A stretch of DNA of 5,383 nucleotides from the NCBI GenBank assembly GCA_030640725.1, contig DAOWIV010000145.1, positions 1-5,383 on the forward strand, read 5' to 3'. The DNA is from Methanosarcinales archaeon. Its GTDB lineage: Archaea > Halobacteriota > Methanosarcinia > Methanosarcinales > Methanogasteraceae. The translations under genes were made by a program, and so were the position numbers. Below are positions 1 through 5,383 of the stretch, one piece after another. The notes below the pieces were generated by a model. The model did not search any database, had not been told where the DNA came from, and saw only the letters and a list, made by a program, of their open reading frames with translations. Position 1 is the first letter of the stretch, and every line of letters starts with the position of its first letter.

Positions 1-2
1 AC

Positions 3-512
3 ATCTCTGGGGATATTAGCATATCTTACCAGAAAGATGGAGTATTGGACCGCGAAGTTTGGTCCGGTACTCGAACACCACGCAATGTGACAACCTCTCG
101 GGTGGGGTTTGTTTTTATACTTTCCTATACGTCAAGAAACGTCGTATTTGGCATCATTCTGGTCATCATCTACATGATCATCGCAGGTCATATCATCTGG
201 CTCATCGAGCGTGAGGAAGATGGACACTTCCACACAAGCTACCTCCGAGGCGTTGCTACCGGGGTCTGGTGGACGATCGTCACGATGTCGACGGTGGGCT
301 ACGGCGACGTATATCCCAAAAAACCTCTGGGCAAGGCGTTTGCGTCCTTTGTTATCATCATCGGCATCGCCATATTTGGTTTCACGGTTGCGATGTTCAG
401 CAGTGCGATGACAGTCTCCCAGTTGCATGCTCCAGCTATCCTTGGTCCAGACGACCTTGCCGCAAGATCGGTGGCTGTCATCGAAGGAACCAGAGATCGT
501 CTTCCTTGCTGA
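3..512 (+). CDS. 5' fragment: lobe-1 tail and K+ channel pore
   Basis: This frame is open from the window edge, so the true start is upstream; an in-frame TTG at 45 is the first start-like codon inside the window but falls in the middle of the domain. Numbering from that TTG, residues 33-55 form a hydrophobic helix (TM1), 72-82 a Trp-rich pore helix, 83-87 the filter TVGYG followed by DVYPK, and 99-120 the second helix (TM2). The stretch AMTVSQLHAP just after TM2 is the usual re-entry into the split ligand-binding domain. A plain two-helix K+ channel is the alternative, but the SBP-like residues on both sides argue for a GluR0-type receptor. The last residues, after VIEGT, are out-of-frame and meaningless. 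Residues between VLD and FILSYTSRN do not look like the family and may hide another lesion. Confidence 0.75.
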   Translation: MSGDISISYQKDGVLDREVWSGTRTPRNVTTSRVGFVFILSYTSRNVVFGIILVIIYMIIAGHIIWLIEREEDGHFHTSYLRGVATGVWWTIVTMSTVGYGDVYPKKPLGKAFASFVIIIGIAIFGFTVAMFSSAMTVSQLHAPAILGPDDLAARSVAVIEGTRDRLPC

Positions 513-798
513 AGAGCGCGGCATGCAGCCCGTTCCGGTCGGATCATTGGGCGAGGCAGTCGCACTTCTAAAGGAGGGGAAGGTGGACGCGGTCGTCCGC
601 GACACGCCGCTTCTCAGGTATTATCTCAAAAACAACCCTGACGCCGGGCTGGCACTGGCACCCCGGACCTTCGAGATCTTCACCTACGGCATCACCTACC
701 CACAGGGCAGCCCATGGCGGGAGAAACTTGACCCCATATTGATAAAGACACTGGAGGACGGCACCTACGAAAGATACACACCAGATGGTTCGGTATGA
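427..798 (+). CDS. 3' fragment: substrate-binding lobe 2 of the same receptor
   Basis: An ATG at 427 opens this frame, but its first 20 or so residues are a shadow of the upstream frame. Family-like sequence begins near 493 (EIVFLAEERG) and an inner ATG lies at 523. The body, VPVGSLGEAVALLKEGKVDAVV followed by DTPLLRYYL, is typical of the second lobe of family-3 type periplasmic solute-binding proteins: a helix, then a hinge strand ending in an Asp that often contacts an amino-acid ligand. It ends with YGITYPQGSPWREKLDPILIKTLEDGTYER, the usual C-terminal helix region of such domains. It has no signal peptide, so on its own it would stay in the cytoplasm and is unlikely to work. The ligand cannot be told from this half; glutamate or another amino acid is a family-level guess. 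Confidence 0.7.
   Translation: MLQLSLVQTTLPQDRWLSSKEPEIVFLAEERGMQPVPVGSLGEAVALLKEGKVDAVVRDTPLLRYYLKNNPDAGLALAPRTFEIFTYGITYPQGSPWREKLDPILIKTLEDGTYERYTPDGSV
489..495 (+). other. Frameshift point in the receptor gene
   Basis: The upstream frame reads SVAVIEGT up to base 491; the downstream frame resumes with GAG ATC GTC (E-I-V) at 493. Skipping base 492, or restoring two lost bases, joins both halves into one continuous lobe 2. The local sequence ACCAGAG has no long homopolymer or slippery heptamer, so programmed frameshifting is not suggested. Loss of two bases fits best, since the family normally has one more Thr or Ser residue after EGT. Confidence 0.7.
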
Positions 799-823
799 GA
801 GAATAACACATTACTCAATTTCG

Positions 824-829
824 AAAAAA
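824..829 (-). terminator. Possible T-run terminator of the minus-strand gene
   Basis: An A6 run on the plus strand gives T6 on the minus strand, about 83 bases past the stop of the gene at 912-1430. Archaeal termination often uses short U-runs without a hairpin, so this is a plausible end point. The 113-base gap between the two convergent genes shows no comparable T-run on the plus strand and no other feature I can support. Confidence 0.35.
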
Positions 830-911
830 TGGTTTGGTTCTTCAAGATCCTCTGACATCATACCGTCAAACGAAGATCAATCTATAATTGCCATAAGCAA
901 GCAACCGTCGC

Positions 912-1430
912 TCACGTCCGCGTCACATACCGCCTGACCAGATGCAACATGTCGCCGCTCTCAGGAATCGCTGCCTCGATCTGTTCGGTCATGCTCATGA
1001 TAACCGGTGCATCCAGCACATCTCGTATGGCATGTAGGTATGGGGCGCCCGGTTTCCCATGCACCGTATGGAACCGCACGATCTCGTCACGTGACGCCGG
1101 TTCGACCGGATCATCGATACGCGGCGGCTTATCGATGGTGTACCTGCCTGCCTGGTCCCCGCCGTCGGGCAGCCTGCCAAGTCCGCGAATGATTGCGTAA
1201 CTGTTCTTGTAATCCTCGATGTACGGCTGGTATTTGACCTTCTCGTCAGGCGCCAAAAACCCGAGCATCTCTTCTCGCACCGAATGCGTAAGACCGGTAA
1301 TGACGCCGATGATCGCACTCTCTTTTGCCGGGATGGAGACAAACAGCCCGATAAACCCGACGTCCTCGTCTGTGAGTTTCGCGATGTACCGGTCAGCGGA
1401 TGATACTTCAATGATATTGCCCAGTCGCAT
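912..1430 (-). CDS. Conserved archaeal protein of unknown role, possibly HAS-barrel-like
   Basis: A 172-residue soluble protein with no signal peptide or membrane helix. I chose the ATG at 1430 over the GTG at 1487 because the TATA box at 1456-1463 lies just upstream of 1430, which would leave the longer form untranscribed, and the 19 extra residues look like translated promoter. The first 45 or so residues (MRLGNIIEVSSADRY, then DEDVGFIGLFVSIP and IIGVITGLTH) alternate strands and turns and resemble the small HAS-type beta-barrel found at the N-terminus of HerA-like ATPases. That resemblance is from memory of the fold pattern and is uncertain. A middle segment, YQPYIEDYKNSYAIIRGLGRL, looks strongly constrained, and the C-terminal third is mostly helical (residues 130-170). 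No catalytic motif or Walker box is seen. It is divergent from sepS and convergent with the channel remnant. I assign no function. Confidence 0.75.
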   Translation of the reverse strand: MRLGNIIEVSSADRYIAKLTDEDVGFIGLFVSIPAKESAIIGVITGLTHSVREEMLGFLAPDEKVKYQPYIEDYKNSYAIIRGLGRLPDGGDQAGRYTIDKPPRIDDPVEPASRDEIVRFHTVHGKPGAPYLHAIRDVLDAPVIMSMTEQIEAAIPESGDMLHLVRRYVTRT

Positions 1431-1455
1431 TATGGTTCCAATGGTTCGGGATGCG

Positions 1456-1469
1456 TACTTAAATTTGCG
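1456..1469 (-). promoter_or_regulatory. TATA box and BRE for the minus-strand gene
   Basis: Read on the minus strand, CGCAAA (1464-1469, BRE-like) is followed by TTTAAGTA (1456-1463, TATA-like). A start about 26-30 bases downstream falls near 1433-1437, only a few bases before the ATG at 1430. No Shine-Dalgarno sequence precedes that ATG, which fits a nearly leaderless mRNA. Confidence 0.55.
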
Positions 1470-1476
1470 GCGGTGT

Positions 1477-1503
1477 TGCCCGATCACGTAGCGCCGCCGG
1501 GCA
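1477..1503. repeat. Inverted repeat between two divergent promoters
   Basis: TGCCCG at 1477-1482 pairs with CGGGCA at 1498-1503 around a 15-base centre. An overlapping pair, GCGGCG at 1467-1472 and CGCCGC at 1492-1497, also exists. Lying between the two TATA boxes, they could bind a regulator of both genes, but GC-rich six-base arms can arise by chance. Confidence 0.25.
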
Positions 1504-1520
1504 GCGAGGCACGGTTGTGC

Positions 1521-1533
1521 TTATCTTTAAATG
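1521..1533 (+). promoter_or_regulatory. TATA box of sepS
   Basis: TTTAAATG at 1526-1533 follows TTATC and is the only AT-rich box in the region on this strand. A start 26-30 bases downstream would fall at about 1552-1556, on top of the tandem ATG codons at 1554 and 1557. No Shine-Dalgarno sequence lies before them, so sepS is probably translated from a leaderless mRNA. Confidence 0.6.
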
Positions 1534-1553
1534 TGATCGACAGCGATTACAGC

Positions 1554-3167
1554 ATGATGAAGTTCGATCCTGATGCAATCAGAAAGTCAGCAGCGCAGGA
1601 CTTTGAGAAGACCTGGAACATGGGCAAGGAATTAATCCCGGCTCCTGCGATCAACGATAGCTACCCGCGCCTCAAACTCGGTTACGGAAAGACGCACCCG
1701 ATCTTTGAGACGGCGCACCTTCTGCGGGAGGCGTATCTCAGAATGGGGTTTACAGAGACGATGAATCCGCTCATAGTCGAGGATCGGGAGGTCTACCGCC
1801 AGTTTGGATCCGAAGCTCTTGCTGTTCTGGACCGGTGTTTCTATCTGGCAGGCTTGCCGCGCCCTGATGTCGGGCTTTCTGACGAGCGGATCGCAAAAGT
1901 TTCGGGTATCCTTGGACGGGACCTCGGTGATGACGATGTCGGGGCTGTGAAAGAGGTGCTTCACTCGTACAAGAAAGGGATAATCGAAGGCGATGACCTG
2001 ATTCCAGTGCTTGCTGGAAGGCTTGATGCGGCGGATTCAAGGGTCGCTGTAGTGATTGACGAGGTGTTTCCGGAGTTTCGTGAACTGATCCCGGAACCAA
2101 CGAAGAAGACGCTTCGCAGCCACATGACATCCGGCTGGTTCATCACGCTCTCAGCGCTCAAGGAATTGCGCGAACCTCCGGTAAACCTCTTCTCGATAGA
2201 CCGCTGCTTCAGAAGAGAGCAGTCAGAAGACGCCTCGAGACTGATGACGTACCATTCAGCATCGTGCGTCATGATGGGTGAAGAGGTCACGGTCGATTAC
2301 GGAAAAGCAGTTTCCCGGGCTTTGTTGTCCCAGTTCGGATTCGAGGAGTTCAGATTCCAGCCGGATGAGAAGCGGAGCAAGTACTACGTCCCTGACACCC
2401 AGATCGAGGTCTATGCGTACCACCCTGCCTTGCGTGACTCTGACACGAAGTATGCGGACGGCTGGATCGAGATCGCAACCTTTGGCATGTACTCGCCGAT
2501 CGCTCTTGCTGCGTATGAGATCCCGTATCCTGTGATGAACCTTGGTCTCGGCGTGGAGCGGCTCGCAATGATCCTCTACGGCGCAGGCGACGTCAGGTCA
2601 CTATCGTACCCGCAGTTTGATACGCTCACGATGACTGATCACGAACTCGCAAGCGCTGTTGGTGTCGGGCGGTCGCCAGCGACTCACGCAGGACTCATGA
2701 TCGGACGTGCGATTGTACGCGTATGCGAGGAGCACGGGGGTGACCTGAGTCCCTGTGAGTATCTGGCGTGGGAAGGCAAGCTCTTCGGACATCAGATCAA
2801 GGTGGTGGTCGTCGAACCGGAGGAGAATACGAAACTCTGCGGTCCTGCAGCGTTAAACGAGGTCATGATTCACGACGGGAGCATTCTCGGAGTGCCCCGC
2901 ACCGGAAAATGGGATCATGTCTTTGAGGAGGGTATTCCTGCCGGCTTTCGGTTCATCGATGCGTTCGCATCAGAAGCAGCGCGTGAGATCGAGGATGCGG
3001 CACGGTGCGGCAGGGGGTGTGAGTGCAGGGTAAAAGGTGTCAAGGTGCCTTCAGAGATTAATATCGAGATAAAGCCTCATGCAAACCGGTGGATCACGTC
3101 AAGCAACAAGAAGATCGATATCCGGGGACCGGTCTTCACAATGGTGTGGGCTGAGGTTGTGCCGTAA
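1554..3167 (+). CDS. sepS: O-phosphoserine--tRNA(Cys) ligase (SepRS)
   Basis: SepRS is a cytoplasmic class II aminoacyl-tRNA synthetase, related to PheRS alpha, that loads O-phosphoserine onto tRNA(Cys); SepCysS then converts it to Cys-tRNA(Cys). The 537-residue length is normal for the family. The start is ATG 1554 or the adjacent ATG 1557; an in-frame GTG at 1473 would add 27 residues that read through the promoter. Class II motif 2 is at residues 218-222 (CFRRE, Arg220) and motif 3 at 330-338 (LGLGVERLA, Arg336). Thr192 in HMTSGWF, Ser235 and Ser237 in YHSAS, and Asn329 in MNLG line up at a constant +4 offset with the phosphoserine-binding Thr188, Ser231, Ser233 and Asn325 that I recall from the Archaeoglobus fulgidus structure. 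The C-terminal domain ends with KKIDIRGPVFT, as in homologues, and carries Cys485, Cys489 and Cys491. The gene looks intact. SepCysS is not in this window. Confidence 0.97.
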   Translation: MMKFDPDAIRKSAAQDFEKTWNMGKELIPAPAINDSYPRLKLGYGKTHPIFETAHLLREAYLRMGFTETMNPLIVEDREVYRQFGSEALAVLDRCFYLAGLPRPDVGLSDERIAKVSGILGRDLGDDDVGAVKEVLHSYKKGIIEGDDLIPVLAGRLDAADSRVAVVIDEVFPEFRELIPEPTKKTLRSHMTSGWFITLSALKELREPPVNLFSIDRCFRREQSEDASRLMTYHSASCVMMGEEVTVDYGKAVSRALLSQFGFEEFRFQPDEKRSKYYVPDTQIEVYAYHPALRDSDTKYADGWIEIATFGMYSPIALAAYEIPYPVMNLGLGVERLAMILYGAGDVRSLSYPQFDTLTMTDHELASAVGVGRSPATHAGLMIGRAIVRVCEEHGGDLSPCEYLAWEGKLFGHQIKVVVVEPEENTKLCGPAALNEVMIHDGSILGVPRTGKWDHVFEEGIPAGFRFIDAFASEAAREIEDAARCGRGCECRVKGVKVPSEINIEIKPHANRWITSSNKKIDIRGPVFTMVWAEVVP

Positions 3168-3215
3168 TGCAACCAAACCCCAGGCGACGGGTGAATAAAT
3201 CAGAAAGTCTCTCTG

Positions 3216-3228
3216 CCTGAGCCTCAGG
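3216..3228. repeat. Small palindrome downstream of sepS
   Basis: CCTGAG-C-CTCAGG is a perfect 13-base palindrome, able to form a 5-bp stem with a 3-base loop, followed by TTTAT. It sits 49 bases after the sepS stop. It could be a weak terminator for sepS or an operator for the SNF2 gene; the T-run is too short to decide. Confidence 0.3.
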
Positions 3229-3236
3229 TTTATGAA
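3229..3236 (+). promoter_or_regulatory. Weak TATA-like box before the SNF2 gene
   Basis: TTTATGAA lies where transcription would start near 3255, giving a leader of about 25 bases that includes the Shine-Dalgarno site. A second AT-rich candidate, AATAAATC, begins near 3194. Neither is strong, and read-through from sepS across the 113-base gap is equally possible. Confidence 0.25.
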
Positions 3237-3266
3237 CCACGACGCCGTACCAATCACCATATTTCC

Positions 3267-3274
3267 GAAGGAGT
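3267..3274 (+). promoter_or_regulatory. Shine-Dalgarno site of the SNF2 gene
   Basis: GAAGGAGT, with core AGGAG at 3269-3273, ends seven bases before the ATG at 3281. It settles that start, and contrasts with sepS and the divergent gene, neither of which has such a site. Confidence 0.7.
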
Positions 3275-3280
3275 GTACAC

Positions 3281-5383
3281 ATGCAGGTCTTACATGCAAT
3301 CTGGGATGCAGATCGGCTGTATCTCTGGGCAGAATCCTCTGCGCTGCCATTAACCGCGCCGCCACGCCGTGGCAGACCGCCAAAGAAAGCGAAGCCAAAG
3401 GCGCACCCGTTCTCGCTTCCTGGCGACGTGCTAAGAGACATAATCAACAGCATATTCAGAGAGACTCCCTCTACAATCGTGACCGGAACGTTTCTCCTCC
3501 CGTCAACCAAAAAAGGTCCGCTGCCATCGCCATGGCTCATCCGGGAGGAGGATTGTGGAAGCATGAAGCCGGAATCGCTCTCCACCTGGAATATCGAGAC
3601 ACTGGCATTTGCGCCGCACCATGCGTTCGATCTGCTGCTCGGTCTACCGGCTCGTCCGCCTCATGGCATAGCCTTTGGCGGAACGCTCGGGTTCTTGATT
3701 GAGGTTGCCATATTCTCGCTTGAACTCATCGCAAGAGAGCAGTTTGTGCCCGCAATCAAAGGGAATGCGGCGGTCTGGAAGGCGGTGATCAGCGGGGAAG
3801 ACCTGGAACGGGCGCAGACGCTCGCAGACGCGATGCCTCCGGCGTGCCGGGCATTTGCCCCACAGGACGACGATGGATCGGAGGTGGCGCCGCAATCACA
3901 ATCACAGTCATCCTCGCCATCACCGCGAGACCTGATCATGAGTTTCATCGATTCGACTGTTGACGCATTCGTGCGCAGGAGTATCGAGCAGACCTCGCTG
4001 CTCCCACCGCGTCGTGGTCGCCGCCCCACGGTAACCCCGTTACCACAGCAGTTCCTGACTGCGCTCTCGTCAGGGAACGGTGCGCTCGATGCGCCCGCCG
4101 AAGCACTGGACGCGTTCTCAGATGAAATTGGGGGCTGGCTCTCGGGGCTTACGCCATCTGCGCCGGATGTTTTGTTTCGCACCTGTTTCAGACTCGATTC
4201 GCCCCCGGAACGGAGCGATGATCTGGGTGGGGATGAGAGGGGTACGGGGGAAGGGAATGGGGATGAGGGGGGGTGGAAGAGAGCTACAAACCGGGATTAT
4301 GATATATGGTCGGTTCGTTTCTTCCTTCAGGCTACTGACGACCCGAGTCTGCTGATCCCTGCGGAGACTGTGTGGAAGACACGGTCAGAGACGCTTACGT
4401 TCCTACAACGGAAGTTTAAAAACCCGCAGGAGCAGTTGCTTGCCGACCTTGGCAGAGCCTCCCAGGTCTTCCCGGAAATTGAGACGAGTCTGGAAGATGC
4501 GCGTCCTGTGGGGTTTGGTATCTCCACTTCGCAGGCATACTCCTTCCTGCGGGAGTCAGCCCCGCTCCTCGAGCAGAACGGCTTTGGCGTCCTCCTCCCG
4601 CCGTGGTGGGAGAAGCCGGGCGCACGTATCGGCGTAAAACTCAAGATAAAGTCACCGGCGCAGGCGGTGGAAGGTGGTGGCATCGGTTCGGGGCATTTCA
4701 GCGTCAAATCCATCATGTCTTACGACTGGGAGGTGGCTATCGGTGACAAAACTCTTTCCGAGGATGAGTTTGCGCATTTAGCCGGTCTAAAGCTCCCACT
4801 GGTTCAGGTGCGTGGAGAATGGGTGGAACTGCGACCTGAGGAGATAGATGCAGCCATTAATTTCTTCGAGAAGAAGGGGAAAGCCCGGGAGATCACGCTT
4901 GGCGAAGCGATGAGGCTCGGGTTGAGCATAGCGGGCGAAGACGGCGGAACTGGCGCAGATTATCCGGAGAGCGGAATGGGTCTTCCTATTGTGGGACTCG
5001 AGGCAGAGGGCTGGTTTGATGAGATGCTGAGCAGATTTTCCGGGGCGGGGGCTGAAGGCGAAGGTGCGGGTGATGGTGCAAAGATAACGCAGATTACGCC
5101 TCCAAAAGCCTTCAACGGCACTCTTCGCCCTTACCAGGTGAAGGGCGTCTCGTGGCTCGCGTATCTCAGCAGTTTCGGGTTCGGCGCATGTCTGGCAGAT
5201 GATATGGGACTTGGTAAAACGATTGAGCTGATCGCTTTTTTGCTACACGTTCGCGAGAAGGCGGCTGGACAGAAGAAGGGTTTGGAGTCTGGTTTAAATT
5301 CTGGTGTAGGTTTGGATTTGGATTTAAATCTATATCCGACACTCCTGATCTGCCCGATGTCTGTTGTCGGCAACTGGCAGCGA
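3281..5383 (+). CDS. SNF2-family helicase/ATPase, N-terminal 701 residues (3' end outside window)
   Basis: I translated this frame codon by codon: it is open from ATG 3281 to the last base, so the protein is cut by the window edge. SNF2 proteins are ATP-driven double-strand translocases that remodel protein-DNA contacts; the exact job of this archaeal/bacterial subfamily is unclear. Residues 29-36 (RRGRPPKK) look like an AT-hook and 244-249 (RRGRRP) like a weaker copy. Residues about 300-600 resemble the SNF2-associated domain (DUF3670 type), with FFLQATDDPSLLIPA from 347 and LLPPWW near 438-443. Helicase domain 1 begins at LRPYQ (615-619), followed by Walker A DDMGLGKT (640-647) and motif Ia, LLICPMSVVGNWQ (688-700). 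The DEAH box and domain 2 lie beyond the window. Low-complexity linkers occur at about 205-214 (Gln/Ser), 313-332 (Gly/Asp/Glu), 588-600 (Gly/Ala/Glu) and 667-684 (Gly/Leu/Asp), the last an unusual insertion between motifs I and Ia. Related full-length proteins are usually about 1,000 residues or more. Confidence 0.92.
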   Translation, partial: MQVLHAIWDADRLYLWAESSALPLTAPPRRGRPPKKAKPKAHPFSLPGDVLRDIINSIFRETPSTIVTGTFLLPSTKKGPLPSPWLIREEDCGSMKPESLSTWNIETLAFAPHHAFDLLLGLPARPPHGIAFGGTLGFLIEVAIFSLELIAREQFVPAIKGNAAVWKAVISGEDLERAQTLADAMPPACRAFAPQDDDGSEVAPQSQSQSSSPSPRDLIMSFIDSTVDAFVRRSIEQTSLLPPRRGRRPTVTPLPQQFLTALSSGNGALDAPAEALDAFSDEIGGWLSGLTPSAPDVLFRTCFRLDSPPERSDDLGGDERGTGEGNGDEGGWKRATNRDYDIWSVRFFLQATDDPSLLIPAETVWKTRSETLTFLQRKFKNPQEQLLADLGRASQVFPEIETSLEDARPVGFGISTSQAYSFLRESAPLLEQNGFGVLLPPWWEKPGARIGVKLKIKSPAQAVEGGGIGSGHFSVKSIMSYDWEVAIGDKTLSEDEFAHLAGLKLPLVQVRGEWVELRPEEIDAAINFFEKKGKAREITLGEAMRLGLSIAGEDGGTGADYPESGMGLPIVGLEAEGWFDEMLSRFSGAGAEGEGAGDGAKITQITPPKAFNGTLRPYQVKGVSWLAYLSSFGFGACLADDMGLGKTIELIAFLLHVREKAAGQKKGLESGLNSGVGLDLDLNLYPTLLICPMSVVGNWQR
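3893..3922 (+). repeat. Degenerate hexamer repeat coding a Gln/Ser linker
   Basis: The hexamers CAATCA, CAATCA, CAGTCA, TCCTCG and CCATCA follow in frame and encode QSQSQSSSPS inside the SNF2 protein (residues 205-214). This is a microsatellite-like expansion in a likely disordered linker. Confidence 0.6.
4225..4276 (+). other. Dense G-run tract, potential G-quadruplex
   Basis: Seven runs of three or more G lie within 49 bases on the coding strand: 4225-4227, 4229-4232, 4239-4242, 4246-4250, 4253-4255, 4259-4262 and 4267-4273, with loops of 1 to 6 bases. This meets the usual G3+N1-7 rule and could fold in the non-template DNA strand or the mRNA. It encodes the Gly/Asp/Glu-rich linker of the SNF2 protein. 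Confidence 0.65.
5279..5329 (+). repeat. AT-rich hexamer-like repeat inside the helicase domain
   Basis: Read in hexamers from 5279, the tract varies around GGTTTG, GGTTTA, GATTTG and GATTTA. It encodes an alternating Gly/Asp-Leu pattern (GLxSGLxSGVGLDLDLNL, residues 667-684). Its T-rich composition differs sharply from the gene around it, and it sits between helicase motifs I and Ia. It looks like a recent local expansion. Confidence 0.6.

Larger units (their letters stand above)
3..798 (+). pseudogene. Frameshifted, 5'-truncated GluR0-like ligand-gated K+ channel
   Basis: Read together, two adjoining frames give the layout of prokaryotic ionotropic glutamate receptors: end of substrate-binding lobe 1, TM1, pore loop, TM2, then substrate-binding lobe 2. 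In that family the binding domain lies outside the cell and ligand binding opens a K+ pore. The first frame is open from the window edge and starts with SISYQKDGVLD, like the end of lobe 1, where a DFS-P type motif would normally follow. TM1 spans about 140-210, the filter TVGYG is at 291-305, and TM2 is about 339-405. SQLHAP and GPDDLAARSVAVIEGT then open lobe 2 before the frame runs into a stop at 510-512. Homology resumes in the next frame from about 493 to the TGA at 796-798. This is either a real pseudogene or an assembly indel. The architecture call is inferred from family knowledge; the pore motif and frame switch are seen directly. Confidence 0.8.

Noticed and set aside
489..495. Programmed ribosomal frameshift joining the channel halves
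   Set aside because: There is no slippery heptamer, homopolymer run or obvious downstream stem; an indel is simpler.
1431..1487. 19-residue extension of the minus-strand gene from GTG 1487
   Set aside because: It overlaps the gene's own TATA box at 1456-1463; ATG 1430 sits at the right distance from that box.
1473..1553. 27-residue N-terminal extension of SepRS from GTG 1473
   Set aside because: It reads through the promoter and TATA box; the family start matches the tandem ATG at 1554/1557 and the residue numbering fits known SepRS from there.
3136..3585. Minus-strand reading frame of 149 codons across the sepS-SNF2 gap
   Set aside because: It overlaps the end of sepS and the start of the SNF2 gene, has no family features, and is best seen as a shadow.
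3232..3702. Plus-strand reading frame of 156 codons
   Set aside because: It is out of frame with the SNF2 gene, has no Shine-Dalgarno site, and the SNF2 frame has a good one plus clear homology.
3661..4182. Long minus-strand reading frame of 173 codons
   Set aside because: It lies antisense to the SNF2 gene, is Ser/Cys/Gly-rich low-complexity translation, and has no promoter or recognisable motif.
4327..4716. Minus-strand reading frame of 129 codons
   Set aside because: It is antisense to the conserved SNF2-associated domain and shows no independent coding signal.

Overview
The window looks like chromosomal DNA of a methanogen-type euryarchaeon (a methanogen, an ANME-like methane oxidiser or a close relative). 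The main evidence is a complete gene for O-phosphoseryl-tRNA synthetase (SepRS), an enzyme confined to archaea that make Cys-tRNA(Cys) in two steps. It is supported by archaeal TATA-type promoters with almost no leader. I cannot name the genus from sequence alone. The bases look moderately GC-rich, with no tRNA, rRNA, CRISPR or transposon signature.

Layout. (1) Bases 1-798, plus strand: a broken, 5'-truncated gene for a GluR0-like ligand-gated K+ channel, meaning a substrate-binding domain split by a two-helix pore with filter TVGYG. The pore half and the second half of the binding domain lie in different frames, joined near 489-495. (2) 799-911: a short convergent gap with an A6 run (T6 on the minus strand) that may end the minus-strand gene. 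(3) 912-1430, minus strand: a 172-residue protein, possibly HAS-barrel-like, with no assigned role. (4) 1431-1553: a compact divergent promoter region with one TATA box for each gene, both placed for leaderless or nearly leaderless mRNAs. (5) 1554-3167, plus strand: sepS, complete, with catalytic and phosphoserine-binding residues in place. (6) 3168-3280: a gap with a small palindrome and a good Shine-Dalgarno site. (7) 3281-5383, plus strand: the first 701 codons of a SNF2-family helicase, open to the last base and cut by the window end in helicase domain 1.

How they fit together. sepS is a translation housekeeping gene. The divergent small gene may share its promoter region, but nothing proves a functional link. 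The SNF2 protein is probably a nucleic-acid-dependent ATPase with a conserved SNF2-associated N-terminal region; its DNA carries several low-complexity tracts that encode linkers, including a dense G-run tract able in principle to form a G-quadruplex. The channel gene looks inactivated or mis-sequenced.

I see no convincing new multi-gene system. The most unusual points are the archaeal glutamate-receptor-like K+ channel remnant, the G-run tract and hexamer repeats inside the SNF2 gene, and the paired leaderless promoters between sepS and the unknown gene.
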